In this document: piece by piece, positions 1 through 10,099 of the stretch
How the letters are laid out: every line of letters starts with the position of its first letter
How positions within the stretch are numbered: position 1 is the first letter of the stretch
Assembly (NCBI GenBank): GCA_930367205.1
Contig: OV884012.1
Location: 57,805,239 to 57,869,238 of the forward strand
Reading direction: 5' to 3'
Length of the DNA stretch: 64,000 nt
From: Acanthosoma haemorrhoidale
Taxonomy: Eukaryota > Arthropoda > Insecta > Hemiptera > Acanthosomatidae
Position numbers and translations under genes: made by a program
The notes under the pieces: generated by a model
The model's database searches: none
What the model saw: the letters and a program-made list of their open reading frames with translations, nothing else
Told to the model about the DNA's origin: nothing

Positions 1-472
1 TAAACGCTAATAACTGACCATTCGGCTCTTCTCCGCCAGCCGGGGGACATTTCCGAGTCCGCGAGTCTTCACCTGCCTCGTTTGTGCAACGCGAAAGGTC
101 GCTGTAGTAGGGTTGAATTTATTACACTCGGCGAAATCACAGGTCACACAAATTAAGCCGATAGGTGGACAAGTTATGGGACGGCAGGCATTGTGCAACA
201 AAGAGCTCTTTTCAGAAGAAATTTAATAAATGCGGTGCTCTATTGCGAGTCGTGTTTAAAAATAGTAAATGTGAACGAGGTTTTTATACGTATTTTAACT
301 TTTCTAGACTTATATTTATTTCCTTTCATTAATGACCATAGTAATTAAAATGGAAGTGATGTCATGTTGCAATGATTACTGCCAATGTCGCAATAATGAC
401 ACAATATTACATAACTATTGACAAACTGCAAGCTAAACTATAAATAAACCAAAACGTTTAAATAAAAATTAC
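1..472. other. Unique sequence with a G+C-richer left part
   Basis: About the first 200 bases are noticeably richer in G+C than what follows and contain no credible ORF; the one minus-strand ORF there (7-201) has no recognisable domain. The rest is ordinary A+T-rich sequence up to the family D LINE. The left part could be conserved non-coding sequence, which is inference from composition only. Confidence 0.4.
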
Positions 473-832
473 TACCTTGGCATCAACCTAGGCACACACA
501 TGAGGTTCTACACACACCTGCAGAAGAAGTTGAAAAGGGTACGTAGGACTTACTACTCTCTCCAGCATCTTATCACAAGCCCGGCTATATCCCTTCCGCT
601 GAAACTGTTAATTTATAAGAGCGTTCTGAGGCCAGCTCTACTGTTTGGGAGACCACTCTTTCGATTCCTACACACCAGCACAATAACTCGACTCCAGAAC
701 TTCCAGAACAAAATCCTGCGCACGGCACTATGGCATACCCCTTTTCGTGATATGAAGGCTCCCAACATCTACGAAAAGTTCGAAGTGCCCACCATCACCG
801 AAGCGGACACATCAAGTTCTTTGACTAGATGA
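473..832 (+). pseudogene. Reverse transcriptase C-terminal fragment (family D)
   Basis: The frame reads YLGINLG at 473-493, then a basic helix (KKLKRVRR), then the family-typical block LKLLIYKSVLRPALLFG and a run ending in LQNFQNKILRTALWH. This order (YLG motif, helix, IYK..LRP..L(Y/F)G, LQ.FQN..LR) is the region after the reverse transcriptase palm in Jockey-type LINEs. The frame closes at 832, earlier than expected: homology to the other D copy continues past it in other frames. There is no start codon of its own; the ATG at 500 is internal to the element. Confidence 0.85.
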
Positions 833-1011
833 ATTATAGCCCAAACCATCTATTCCGAGACATGACACCCCCACCACTACCTGCAAGATGGCAACCCTCA
901 AGACCTGGTAAAGCAGACCAAATGGTGGACATCACGGCGCTTGGCCCACCAACAACAAGCCCCTAACGGGCACCCAACACTGCTATCCGACTAAATAAGA
1001 CTGCACTACAT

Positions 1012-1057
1012 GCCTAGAGGGACTCTAGGCCCAGCCACCAGTGGACTCTCACCACTG
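1012..1057 (+). other. Two stem-loops in the family D 3' UTR
   Basis: The first hairpin has perfect 8-bp arms, GCCTAGAG (1012-1019) and CTCTAGGC (1023-1030), with a 3-base loop. The second has 6-bp arms, CAGTGG (1039-1044) and CCACTG (1052-1057), with a 7-base loop. Both are kept in the other copy at 61318-61363, the first with one mismatch. Such 3' structures are sometimes recognised by LINE reverse transcriptases; that role is inference here. Confidence 0.6.
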
Positions 1058-1228
1058 TACCGCAACTATCAACCTCTACCGAGGCTTCCCACACTCCTTA
1101 ATTTCCTCACACCACCTTCAAGCAGGTACTCCTAGTACAAGGATCCGCTCAACCCAAATATCCCTTTATTTTTCCCTCATCCTTAATCTTATAATTAGAG
1201 AGCTAAGAAAAAAAAATAATAAAATAAA

Positions 1229-2000
1229 GAATTGATTGTCATTAGTTAAATAATCTTTGTAGAGGAGAGTATTTTAAAAGAAAAGCTTGATTATGAAGTA
1301 CAAGCAAAACACTGGTATATACAAATATTAAGAGTTATGATACTACATACTACTGGGTCGGGTGTTAATGGACGAGTCCGGGAGACAAGTTTGAACAAGT
1401 GGGGACTGGAACTAAAGCTGAGACATATGTGAATATGAGAAGGGTTGTTTCAAGAATTGGGAGGGATGCGGTCGCTTACTTAAAAAATAACAAGAAACAC
1501 CAGTGACTTCCATGAAGTCCCGAGGCAGGTAAGCACTAGAAGGGGCTTTTACCCTTATATATAATATTAGGATTATAATATTCTTAACATTATATAACTA
1601 TTGATAAAAAGTCAAATGTTGTGAAATAAATAATGCATTAACGGAATAAATAAATATAATTAGTGTGCAAATTATCAAAAATCCAGGCTGACTTGACGCT
1701 GATTTCTACCCTTAATCGATGAAAAAAACATGTGTGGCGTAAATTTGGATTTGGCGATGGCTACTTAAAGATCCAGCAGCTGTTGATAAAATCTATAACT
1801 AGTGGTACTTTTCATGAAAAAACAACTAAGAGATGATATAAATTTTGACCATGTCATTCAAGACGTTAGTAATAAAAAAGCAAAAATACAGATATACATA
1901 AACTTATTATTAATAATAAAATTATCTGCCCTGTTTAAACAAAAAGAATACAATCTTTTTTATTTAATTAACCCCTTTTTGTTTTTATCCACTTAAAAAG
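1229..2000. other. Unassigned A+T-rich sequence
   Basis: No repeat family or credible coding sequence was recognised. The short ORF at 1802-1996 has low-complexity composition. The last 30 bases (about 1971-2000) form a pyrimidine-rich stretch ending in AAAAAG that could serve as the splice acceptor of the candidate exon starting at 2001. Confidence 0.4.
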
Positions 2001-2112
2001 GGAGGCAAAATGGAGACCGCTACAGCTGGCAAAAGCAATAGGTACGCCACTGACAAAACAGTGAACATGAAGAAAAAGTCTTCTGACGATGACAACGTCG
2101 TCCTAAGTAAAG
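2001..2112 (+). CDS. Candidate first coding exon (unknown gene)
   Basis: The exon is defined by a pyrimidine-rich acceptor ending in AG at 1999-2000, an ATG at 2010 in a good context (GGCAAAATGG), and a GT donor at 2113 after AAAG. The 34 codons begin METATAGKSN, are rich in lysine and acidic residues (MKKKSSDDD), and end VVLSK with one base left over (phase 1). Without splicing the frame would run on to a stop at 2184-2186, giving 58 codons. An alternative donor GTAAAG lies at 2107. No homology is recognised. The composition looks more like host coding sequence than like the A+T-rich ORFs nearby. The downstream candidate exon at 60481 is phase-compatible. A chance ORF remains quite possible. 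Confidence 0.33.
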
Positions 2113-2879
2113 GTATTTTTGCCAGTCGTGTTAACGTCTGGACTGTGTTATTATCGCACTTATTTTCATTTAATTCAAGGGGTTAAGGTGTGATTTATTC
2201 TTAGTTTAGTGACTCACTATTACACCATTTCATGGGGTTGATCTAGTTTGAGGGATGTCCTGTAAATTGACGGGCCCCATCTTACCCAAGAAAGCGAGGA
2301 CCAGCTCCTGTTCATAGCTGAACATTGTGGATGGTCACCAATCCAACTGCTGACAGATCTCAACTTTGCTTAAGTTGTCTTCTCTATTGGCCTGCTCTGC
2401 AGCTCACGTAAGCATTTGATCTTTTAACTCTCCAGCTTGTCCAACCGTAGTTTTCTCCCTTCTTGGTACTTGACTGTTAAGGTTTTTGGGACCGTCTCTT
2501 CTCATCGCCTCTCAACTCACAATACCAAGAGGTTGGTTATTTACCTGTTGCTACCCTTTTCTGACACCCTCTACACTGAGAGGAACTTGTATCGAAAAAT
2601 AAAATGAATTGAGATTTATTTAAGGACTTTTTTTGTTGGGGGGGGGGGGGGAGGGAGTGTCCTAGACACAATGATCTGATTTCAGTTCCGCTAGAACATA
2701 CTTAACATCTGGACTTTCCACTTTTGATTGACACCTTGTTCATTTCAATATTTTAAAACTTAAACTTTACATTATAGACAGAACTCTTTTGTCAAAAGTT
2801 CCTATTATACTTGATTACACAACTGTTTTAATTATTTATTCCCATATGTCTCACATGCTAGACTGAATCGTTGGCTCGT
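2113..2879. other. Unassigned sequence with a 14-base poly-G run
   Basis: No gene or known repeat was recognised. A run of 14 G (2638-2651) follows a T-rich stretch; such runs are unusual in this A+T-rich window and prone to sequencing error. Confidence 0.4.
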
Positions 2880-3000
2880 TATCGGGAGATACCAACTATT
2901 ATTTATAGTTACTGAGATACCAACTCAGTTTACATCCCGGGGTATGAACCCCTATTCTTCATATACGAGGCATTTACGCTAGCCAACCGTGCCAGAGGTC
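2880..3000 (-). mobile_element. tRNA-derived SINE head or tRNA pseudogene
   Basis: On the minus strand an A-box-like TGGCACGGTTGG (2983-2994) is followed 32 bases later by a B-box-like GGTTCATACC (2941-2950) inside GGGGTTCATACCCCGGG. That pair and spacing match an internal RNA polymerase III promoter. It does not fold as a clean functional tRNA. The sequence goes on into a non-tRNA body in which the 12-mer GAGATACCAACT (plus strand) occurs twice, at 2886-2897 and 2914-2925. No second copy was found in the window, so calling it a SINE rather than a tRNA pseudogene is inference. Confidence 0.5.
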
Positions 3001-3812
3001 ATTGAAACAGAAACGGTGATCTGTAAAGCACCAATCTCTCGACACAGAACACTCTCCATAGAGAAAATCTTTCCCAAAATGTTATGCATCAAGTACCAAT
3101 TTTGATCACAACTTCTGCGCGATAATGTCCTCTTTTCAGTAAGCTCAATTCATTACTTTTTAACCTATGCGAATTATTAATGAAAGTTGTTGAACGGTAA
3201 AGTTTCAATGGTGCGGTGTTCAATTTACTGCAGATGGGAGAAACACGCACTGAACGGAAACCTTTTAATAAAGTGATATGTCTTTTGTTATTAAAAAAAT
3301 TATATATATAAATCAATCTTTGATGAAATTTTAAAGTAAAGTGGTAGTATAGTGGTAGATGACTATACATTTGTGATTCTTAGGAGAAGATATTTTTTAA
3401 TCATTTAACACAACTAGGAGCCTTGGTAGATTTGATGTCATAAAACAACGAGAAATGTATCACCAAGAATAGTTTTCTTCTTGCGGAGTTTATGCCTCAA
3501 ATATTTAACAAACACTGACTATGTATTAATTATTAGCATTTGTGCTATGAATTTTTTTTTAATTTAAAATTTAACTTTTAACTTGTCATTTTTTTTCAAT
3601 TAGAAAAAAATACATCATTCCTTACTTTTGCTAAATGTTCTTAAATTATCAATAGTAAAAATATTTTTCTCTCCGGTTTTCTTCTTATATTATATCAATA
3701 ATTTAGTTTTTAATTGTTTGATAACGTGTGAATTCAATACAATATTTACATAAAAATAGAATACAACCATTTTTTGGCAAAATAAAAACATAGATGTAAT
3801 AAATAAATTATA
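3001..3812. other. Unassigned A+T-rich sequence
   Basis: Nothing recognised. The 93-codon minus-strand ORF at 3089-3370 is low complexity in part and matches no family I know. Confidence 0.4.
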
Positions 3813-3826
3813 TTTATTGACACATC

Positions 3827-4072
3827 TTAGGTTAAGAGTTCAAGCTCTTCTACCTGTTGTGTTAAGTGCATTAATTCCTGACGAATCAGGGAGCTCCCAT
3901 AGTCTAGCCGCATTATTTTGTTTTTAGTGGTCTTTGTCTGTACAGTTTTTAAAAAAATACAAGATCTGTGGAACATCTGTTTGGAAAGCCAGTTGTATGT
4001 AGGGTCTTGTGAGCGCAATCGAGAGATTAGAAGGCTATTTATTGTACCGCAACAATTATTTTTCTTACACAA
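3827..4072 (-). CDS. Exon-like ORF with adjacent poly(A) signal, unknown
   Basis: This minus-strand ORF reads 81 codons and ends with a hydrophilic, helix-prone tail containing SSLIRQELMHLTQQVEELEL, a plausible short coiled coil. The stop is followed 9 bases later by AATAAA (plus-strand TTTATT at 3813-3818), as in a terminal exon with a very short 3' UTR. Upstream, at about 4085-4105, a pyrimidine-rich stretch ending in CAG gives a strong acceptor. However, every phase entering from that acceptor meets a stop before joining this frame, so it would need an internal start or carries a frameshift. The first codon used is TTG. It may be a decayed terminal exon or a processed pseudogene; no family is recognised. 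Confidence 0.25.
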   Translation of the reverse strand: MCKKNNCCGTINSLLISRLRSQDPTYNWLSKQMFHRSCIFLKTVQTKTTKNKIMRLDYGSSLIRQELMHLTQQVEELELLT

Positions 4073-4842
4073 TCGTCATAGTCCTGCAGAAATTAACAGA
4101 ACTATACCAATGCTGAAATAGTTATATTTACGAGTTTTGGAATGTATCATAGAAAACAAAATATTCAAATTTAAAAGCATATTTAAACTGATCTGGGTCC
4201 GTGGACTTGAACAATAGGGGTTAGCAAAATGCCATTACCACACGCGTCCAATCCTTCCAATGACCACCAGTGGAAACACCTATTATATTCCAAGTTTTAC
4301 GGTTTTCTTCAAAGCTCTTATTTATTGGTTTTATGTTATCTTTGTAGTCCTCTATAATATTTTTATTAATATTGACAGTGGTTTATTATTATGTTCAACT
4401 TTATAATTATTTTGTTCTATTTCATTTATAATTATATAATTTTCTTTGTCATAAAAATTCATATAGTCAGTTGTACAGATAATAATGTTTCCTAGTTCAT
4501 TTATAAGTCTTCTTTTTTGTTATTTTATTCGGTACTTTCCGTATTAAGTTTAATATATTTTAAATTTTATTCGTTTAGTCCAGTAATAGATTATAAAGCG
4601 GTTGTTATGTTGTAATGGAAACTTGTAGTTTATATCTTTTAATTATTTTCCTCCAAAAAAAAAAGTCCTAAGAACATCAATGAGTTAATGCGTATTTTTA
4701 TGTCCATAGTGCAATCCCTACTATCCAAGATTGTATTTCATCGAAATTCCTTAAATTCCATTCAATATATATGTGACGTGCAAAACCTCTAGCAAACTCA
4801 CTTTCATGTAACACACATCCCTGGAACACTTATCGGTTGCGG
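4073..4842. other. Unassigned very A+T-rich sequence
   Basis: No gene, repeat family or hairpin of note was seen. It is mainly T-rich low-complexity sequence. Confidence 0.4.
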
Positions 4843-4849
4843 TAATGGC

Positions 4850-5368
4850 CCAGTGATTTTTTTGGAAACATTTAGTCACTGGGAGTTATGACACTGGCCA
4901 ATATTTTCCACTCATGTCGCGCTCTCCTTCAGTCTCCACTGCCAAGTAGATAGGAAGGTAACACAACAAAAATATTGTCATGGAAGTATCGTATTTATTT
5001 TGTTAAAATAGTACTTTTAGAACCATTACAAACTTTATGGTATATTTGATGTCTACATTTTATGGTATCCCATATATTCTCATAAGTCTAGAAGAAAAAA
5101 CGTTTAAGATGACTTTGGTTTCGCTGTTTGAGAGTGTGGCTGCAGTAGTAGCATGGGGAAAATTCTAGAAAGTGACTACTTCGGGCGGATTGAAAGTGCA
5201 TGAGGTATTTTATTTTACAAAAGATTTATCCCTATGTTGTATGAATGTATACTGTAAATGCGACATGAATGAGAGATTAAATGTAAATGTGAAAATATGT
5301 TATGAATGCGATCTTTTGTCACAATTATCTCTTGCCCTCCTATAACAGATAGTGATAACCTTCAAATA
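4850..5368 (+). mobile_element. Decayed family A LINE 3' end, interrupted
   Basis: Bases 4850-4960 match the region upstream of the family A 3' UTR as seen at 30830-30930 and 48640-48720 (TTTAGTCACTGGGAGTT, then TCATGTCGCGCTCTCCTTCAG). Bases 5235-5368 match the 3' UTR itself (repeated GTATGAATG / TGTAAATG blocks, a TTGTCACAATTATCTCTTGCC stretch, ending AATAAAG). The 270 bases between do not align and are probably an old insertion or diverged beyond recognition. There is no coding capacity. Confidence 0.45.
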
Positions 5369-5389
5369 AAGATTTATTTAAAAAAAGAA

Positions 5390-5790
5390 AGAACGTATGG
5401 TTTACTGGAACTGCGAACCTGACAACGGCCGCTTTCTTGTCTGGGCGGTTTGCGGAACTTCGGTGACATATGTGTGCCAGAAATAAGAACCGCATTTGGG
5501 GACTTGTGGTGGTGCTACGTTTATGTGACTTGTTTATCTCGGGCTGGATGGAAAGAGCGCGCCGGGGTGAGAGCGACTGGAAGAGACCACATTTAAATAA
5601 GGACATAAATACGGGGACCGAAGACTCCTACGCGAGTACGAAACCGACCGGGTTTTTTTCCTTATCCAGCTCGAGAGGTTGGAGGGGGCACGGGATTCCA
5701 GGGGAAAAAAGATTATTGTCACCTGTTTTATTTAAATCAGATCCTGGTTTCGGCGCTCCGGCTGTAATAATCCTTTTTATCGCCCTTTAT
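5390..5790. promoter_or_regulatory. G+C-richer unique island, possible cis-regulatory block
   Basis: About 400 bases are clearly richer in G+C than the flanks and not repeated in the window. They contain an E-box CACCTG (5720-5725). ORFs occur on both strands here (5470-5841 plus, 5534-5722 minus) but have no domain, and opposite-strand ORFs are expected when A+T content drops. The regulatory reading is inference from composition only. Confidence 0.25.
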
Positions 5791-6126
5791 AACATTTCCT
5801 ACTCCATAAAGAATTTTATTATCAACTCAAATGCCTTCTAGATTACATTTTAACGCCATAACTCGAAGTTGATTTTTTTTCTTTAGTATTTTGTTCTTTT
5901 TGTTTGACAATCTCCGCGGTAGGCCTTCCATTTTTCTAGAATTAGTTCCTCTTACCGGTCATCGTAAAAGTGTTCTTTATGGTTAATCTTCTATACTTAT
6001 GAGAATATATTGGATGTTATATTATGAAGTAGAAATAAAATGTACGGTAAAATTTGTAATGGTTATAAAAATACTAGTTTAATGTAGTAAATTTTGTGCT
6101 TCTAGTGTTCCTGTTTATATTTATAT
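5791..6126. other. Unassigned A+T-rich sequence
   Basis: Nothing recognised before the U2-like sequence. Confidence 0.4.
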
Positions 6127-6283
6127 GGGCCGTTCCCGGAGGTACTGCAATACCGGGTCAACCCGCGACAGAGGTGGAGCAAGCCCCTAGCACTCCGTCA
6201 TTTCCCAAAAATCAGTTTAATCTTCTGGACCCCCGATGGGAGTCGTACCAGAGATTAAGCTGATAAGAACACATACTACACTT
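6127..6283 (-). pseudogene. U2 spliceosomal snRNA copy lacking its 5' stem I
   Basis: The minus strand reads through the hallmark blocks of U2 snRNA in order. These are AAGTGTAGTATGTG with the branch-point recognition core GTAGTA (plus-strand TACTAC about 6275-6280), then TTCTTATCAGCTTAAT, then an Sm-like ATTTTTGG (plus 6204-6211), then the 3' stem-loop IV block GGTATTGCAGTACCTCC and GGGAACGG. The roughly 28 bases that form stem I in U2 are absent: unrelated A+T-rich sequence starts immediately at 6284. Without stem I it is very unlikely to make a functional U2, and it looks like a 5'-truncated retro-copy, although no poly(A) tail or target-site duplication is visible. The low divergence of stem IV suggests it is not very old. 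Confidence 0.8.
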
Positions 6284-7704
6284 CTTAAATAATTTTGTTG
6301 TAGAACTTTTAAATCGTTAGGCAACAAATCATGTGACTAAATTATTGGAACGAGATGACAGTGACGGCCATGGGGCTTTTGGATGATGTATCGGTTCTAG
6401 ATTTCAAAGAAAAGCTACACATTTTATAAGGATTGGAATTTGGCCCATTGAATGGTGAACAAATTGGTTTGTTGAGTATATTTATAATTTTTATTTTTCT
6501 CTAGCTACTCATACAGAATCCTCTTTCTTAGTGATTCAAATTGGTGATGTGCTGTCCTTTTGTCTTGTGTGTTTTGAAAATATTATTTTCTATTTTCTGA
6601 CCATGCATGTTGCATTACATTTCTGCAGTAAATTTTATAAATGTCTAATTTATCTGCAGCGGATCTCTTCTTGTGGTTATTTCGTTGCATTTCCTATATT
6701 ATTTCTGGTCTATTGACGTTTTCTTATTTTCTTATATGTTAGATGGATTATGGTAGTGTGGGTTGTTGAAAGCGCTTGATCGGCAAAGAAGCGGTTGATG
6801 AATATTAAGTTAACCCACAACCAACACTCTCATCATTTACTTTATTTGCCTAATTTTCAAACGTAAGTTAAATTCTAAACGTAAGTCAAGGTTCTAAGTT
6901 AAATTATCTTGTGAGTTTATCCCGCTTCAATATATAGTATTTATATGGTAATAAGGTGCCCTGAAATAAAGTCATTTACTTTGGCTTCACGGGCTTTGAA
7001 CGTATCCAGTGTCGATGGCCAGACTGGTTGGTCTCATTTAGAGCGTACTTAAGAATTAATAGCCGAAGTGTGGGTCTGATAGTGACACACAGAAAGCGAA
7101 GGATATCGTTCACTGGAGGTGTGCCACCCAGGTCGGCTCTGGGATCGGGTTGCAGTTCGCCACAACTCTCCATCTGAACAGGGAAAAAAATATATGGCGA
7201 ATAAAAAAGTCTATGCGCTTTTCATTAGTCCTTACTTCTACATTTCTTGGTTTATAAACTTACATGTGAGAAAAACTACATTCTCCTTAGTTTCATCTCC
7301 TTGAGAAATACCACCAAATCGTCCTAAAGAATTTGTCGCACATTAGGACTAGCCAACCAAAATTATTTTATTTAATTGATCCCAGTAGATCCACATTGGA
7401 ACTTTTTTATGTACATTATGTGGTAACTACGTTTCACCATATAACACTTCGTTATATGAAAGATTTTTATTTTATGTTGTTACCTTAATGTTTATTTTTG
7501 TTTTTTGTTTCCTTCCCTACCTTCCCCTACCCAGGATAAGTCACAAAAACGAGGTTTGTTAAAAATGCCAACTCAAGACATGTTGAAAGGTCTATGGAAT
7601 CTGCCCTCCAGTAAATTGATGTTCTTACTGCACTCATCCTTCCTCTTCTTCTGACTCTTGCGATGCCTTTTATTCTCTTAGATATGCTTAAACGAGCCTG
7701 TTCG
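6284..7704. other. Unassigned sequence
   Basis: No supported gene. A G+C-richer stretch at about 6975-7180 carries a 65-codon minus-strand ORF (6976-7173) without a recognisable domain; it may be a repeat fragment or non-coding conserved sequence. The rest is A+T-rich. Confidence 0.35.
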
Positions 7705-7785
7705 GCTCGAACCCTTGAGAATGACGGCATGGTTTGTCGAAAACATTTGGGTCAAAAAAAATAAAGCTGTGAAGAAACATAAGGT
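7705..7785 (+). repeat. Dispersed repeat with covarying hairpin, copy 1
   Basis: About 80 bases match 32345-32425 (shared blocks CTCGAACCCTTGAGAAT, GAAAAC and AATAAAGCTGTGAAG). A hairpin at 7723-7738 (arms GACGG/TTGTC, loop of six) is followed directly by GAAAAC. In the other copy the first base pair changes from G-C to A-T and another from G-T to G-C, so pairing is kept. The layout recalls stem II plus GAAA of hammerhead ribozymes in Penelope-like elements, but the CTGATGA core is not intact. The element class is unknown. Confidence 0.55.
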
Positions 7786-9910
7786 ATTTTACTTCTTAAT
7801 ATTCAGAGATTACCCAAAATTATAGAAGGACACGCGCCCTGTTAAAAACAGTAATAGAGTGTTATCAAAAGTTAACCCTTTATGGAGATTATCGAAATGT
7901 CAGAGAGAAAAGATCGCAGGTTTATTTAGTCAGTTAAAATATATAAATATCTAATAAACTACCGGAAACGACCAACATCAGATTAGCAACTCCTACTAAA
8001 CCCCATTGGTGCTCAACTTGTGAATTTGTCAAACTTATGTCACCCGAAGAGCCCAAAGGTCAATGACCAATAAGGGTAGCGGTTGGAAAAGATAAATTGA
8101 GATCATTATCCGATTATGTTCAGGAATTATTCCAGGATTGACGCTATAAAGTTTGGTTAGAAAAAAAATATACATATTCGGAACTGAATAAACAATAATA
8201 TTTTGAATGTAATGGTTGTTTATCTTAAGCCTCTCAAAACAAGAAGGCAGAAAGAGCAACAGGGAAAAGCATTGTTTTAATGCACACCCTCAAAAGTCAT
8301 CCAGAATCTTTCTGTGATAATAACTTTATCCATGGAAATATTTATTTTACTTACCGCCTTGCTCTTCATGTTCAACAAATTGAGACCTATGCGTGCATTG
8401 AATGTAATATTACCTAAATGCCAAAAAAAATGTATATTTGCACGGCAATTTTTTTTTAAGGATTTGGGAGAGGTGGGCTGGAATTCCAAAGACTTTTTTT
8501 TCAGCAGGAGAGGGGAAAGCCGATCCAGTTATCCAATAAAATACGCGATACAGGTCAGCAAGGGATAATGGCTCATTGTTTATGCTCAGCTTGGAGCCGG
8601 AGGTACTGGAATTCACTAAATCCACAAAGCTCGAGTGTTGGGGTATGATCCTTATTTAGTGGCCGCTTGTATCAAGGTCCTTTCACTTAACACTTTATTG
8701 CAGATAGCAGCTACATCAAATACCAATCTGTTTTACTACTCCTAAATTAAATGGGAGACGAAGGAAAGTTACTACTCTTAGGATCTTGAAATGCAAAACT
8801 TATAACTACCTCTAAATTTTTGATTAAATACTGTTTCTGACTTAGCAGTGTTTTTTTTTTGTCAGAATTTTAGAAGCAGAAAACCTCATTTAAGAACATC
8901 GCATAATTTATTTTTTCCAGATAACCCGGCAGAACTCGCATCATAAGATTTTCTCTCACAAAAAAAATCACTAGTAATTCGGAAGCGGGGTTGGTGGGGA
9001 GGTCGGACTATCGTTTAGTTGTGTTTACTTTATTTTTTTACATGGTTACCGTAATCAGTTGTGCCATAAGAGAATTTTTAAGGGTAAAGTGCGTACCGTG
9101 AGAGATTCTCTTCTCATAGCGATCATTTTTTGTAAGTACCACAATTTGATATTTTATTCGTTTTATTTGTTTGATATGTTTATAATATTATGTTTATTGT
9201 TAGTTAGATCAATTAATAAATCTCCTCGATACAAAATATCCTATGTGGACTGTGAATGAGCACATAAAGAGCAGGTGGATTTGGAGCCGATTTCCGAAAA
9301 TGAAAAAGTATTCTGCCCACGAATGAAAAATAAAGAAATAATAAGAAAAATAAGAAAGGGTGCGGAAAATGGAATATACCTATTAGCCCCTAACAAACCA
9401 ATAATACGAAATGTGTTGATAATTGTTCACTTCTACATTATCATAATTTAAATTAGAAATATTTATTTAATTATTTGATGATACGTTACTAAAATCTGAA
9501 CTTCGTAGATTTTTGTTAGATCATAAACTCAATTTACTTACTCCTTTGTCTTTTAAAAATAATATAATAATTTTTTTTTACATTCATTTTCTCACAAAAA
9601 AAGCAAAAAATGACAGAGAAAGTCTAATGCAAGAGTTTTGTCGCGTTAATACAGTATTGGGAATAATAATAAAAGTCTTTATAGCTACATAAATCTTGTA
9701 TTTGTTCCTTCTTTATAGTGTCCATAGTAGTTGCAAATTTAATCATCAGCAAGTTTTTAACAGTATATTTTAATATAATAATTATAGTATGATATTTTTC
9801 CCCACCAAATATAGTAATAGTTTCTTCGTAATGTCAAGAGATTCCAAATCGGAAAGGAGTTAGCGCTCGTGGTTCTATGCCCTTTATTACTCACTTTCCC
9901 ATCGCCTCTA
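7786..9910. other. Unassigned sequence
   Basis: No supported gene. ORFs at 8035-8625 lie on both strands around a G+C-richer patch (8460-8640) and have no family features. A T-run ending in CAG at 8502-8504 and CAG|GT at about 8551 would frame a 48-base segment, but nothing else supports an exon. The remainder is A+T-rich. Confidence 0.35.
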
Positions 9911-10099
9911 TTACTCGTCCTCGAGCAGCACTCCAGGCTCGTAAACGTGATTGTTGAGGCATAAACCATTCATCAATAGCGTTGCCTCTTCACCTTTGCT
10001 GGACCAGTAGAGCATCTTCACGATGGCATCTTCCTGGTGGTTCTTCATTTTCTTGTCGTTTGTCTCAAGGCGATTCGATGCGTACTCGATTTGTTTCAT
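9911..10099 (-). CDS. Exon-like ORF of unknown function
   Basis: A minus-strand ORF of 62 codons starts MKQIEYASNRLETNDKKMK and ends in an acidic tail (LLEDE). The composition (charged, with few low-complexity stretches) and higher G+C than the neighbours make it look like true coding sequence. A pyrimidine-rich acceptor (TTTCTGTCTGCGTAG, ending near 10129) lies about 30 bases upstream of the ATG, but all three phases from it meet a stop, so translation would have to start at this ATG or nearby. A strong donor-like AAA|GTGAGT lies just beyond the stop, at about 9893. No domain is recognised. It could be a 5' coding exon, a small gene or a gene fragment. Confidence 0.3.
   Translation of the reverse strand: MKQIEYASNRLETNDKKMKNHQEDAIVKMLYWSSKGEEATLLMNGLCLNNHVYEPGVLLEDE

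Larger units (their letters stand above)
473..1228 (+). mobile_element. Family D Jockey-type LINE, 5'-truncated copy D1
   Basis: This is the 3' part of a non-LTR retrotransposon. It starts inside the reverse transcriptase thumb region at the YLGINLG motif, continues through about 120 codons, then a long 3' UTR with two hairpins, and ends in an A-rich tail at about 1207-1228. A second copy in the opposite orientation at 61142-61902 shares both the protein and the 3' UTR, which shows this is a dispersed repeat. The endonuclease, palm and FADD motif are missing, so it cannot move on its own. Flanking A+T-rich sequence makes a target-site duplication hard to call. Confidence 0.85.

Noticed and set aside
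2941..2994. Functional tRNA gene
   Set aside because: A- and B-box-like motifs are present, but no proper acceptor, D and anticodon stems can be folded.
5470..5841. Plus-strand ORF of 123 codons
   Set aside because: Long only because A+T is lower here; an overlapping minus-strand ORF is equally open, and no domain, splice or codon pattern supports coding.
6127..6283. Functional U2 snRNA gene
   Set aside because: Stem I is entirely missing, and no proximal promoter elements are visible upstream on the minus strand.
7723..7744. Hammerhead ribozyme call for the hairpin plus GAAAAC
   Set aside because: The stem II plus GAAA layout fits loosely, but the CTGATGA core is not present in either copy, so a ribozyme is not claimed.
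8490..8555. 48-base microexon between T-rich CAG and CAG|GT
   Set aside because: Only the dinucleotides and a T run support it; no frame or neighbour exon.
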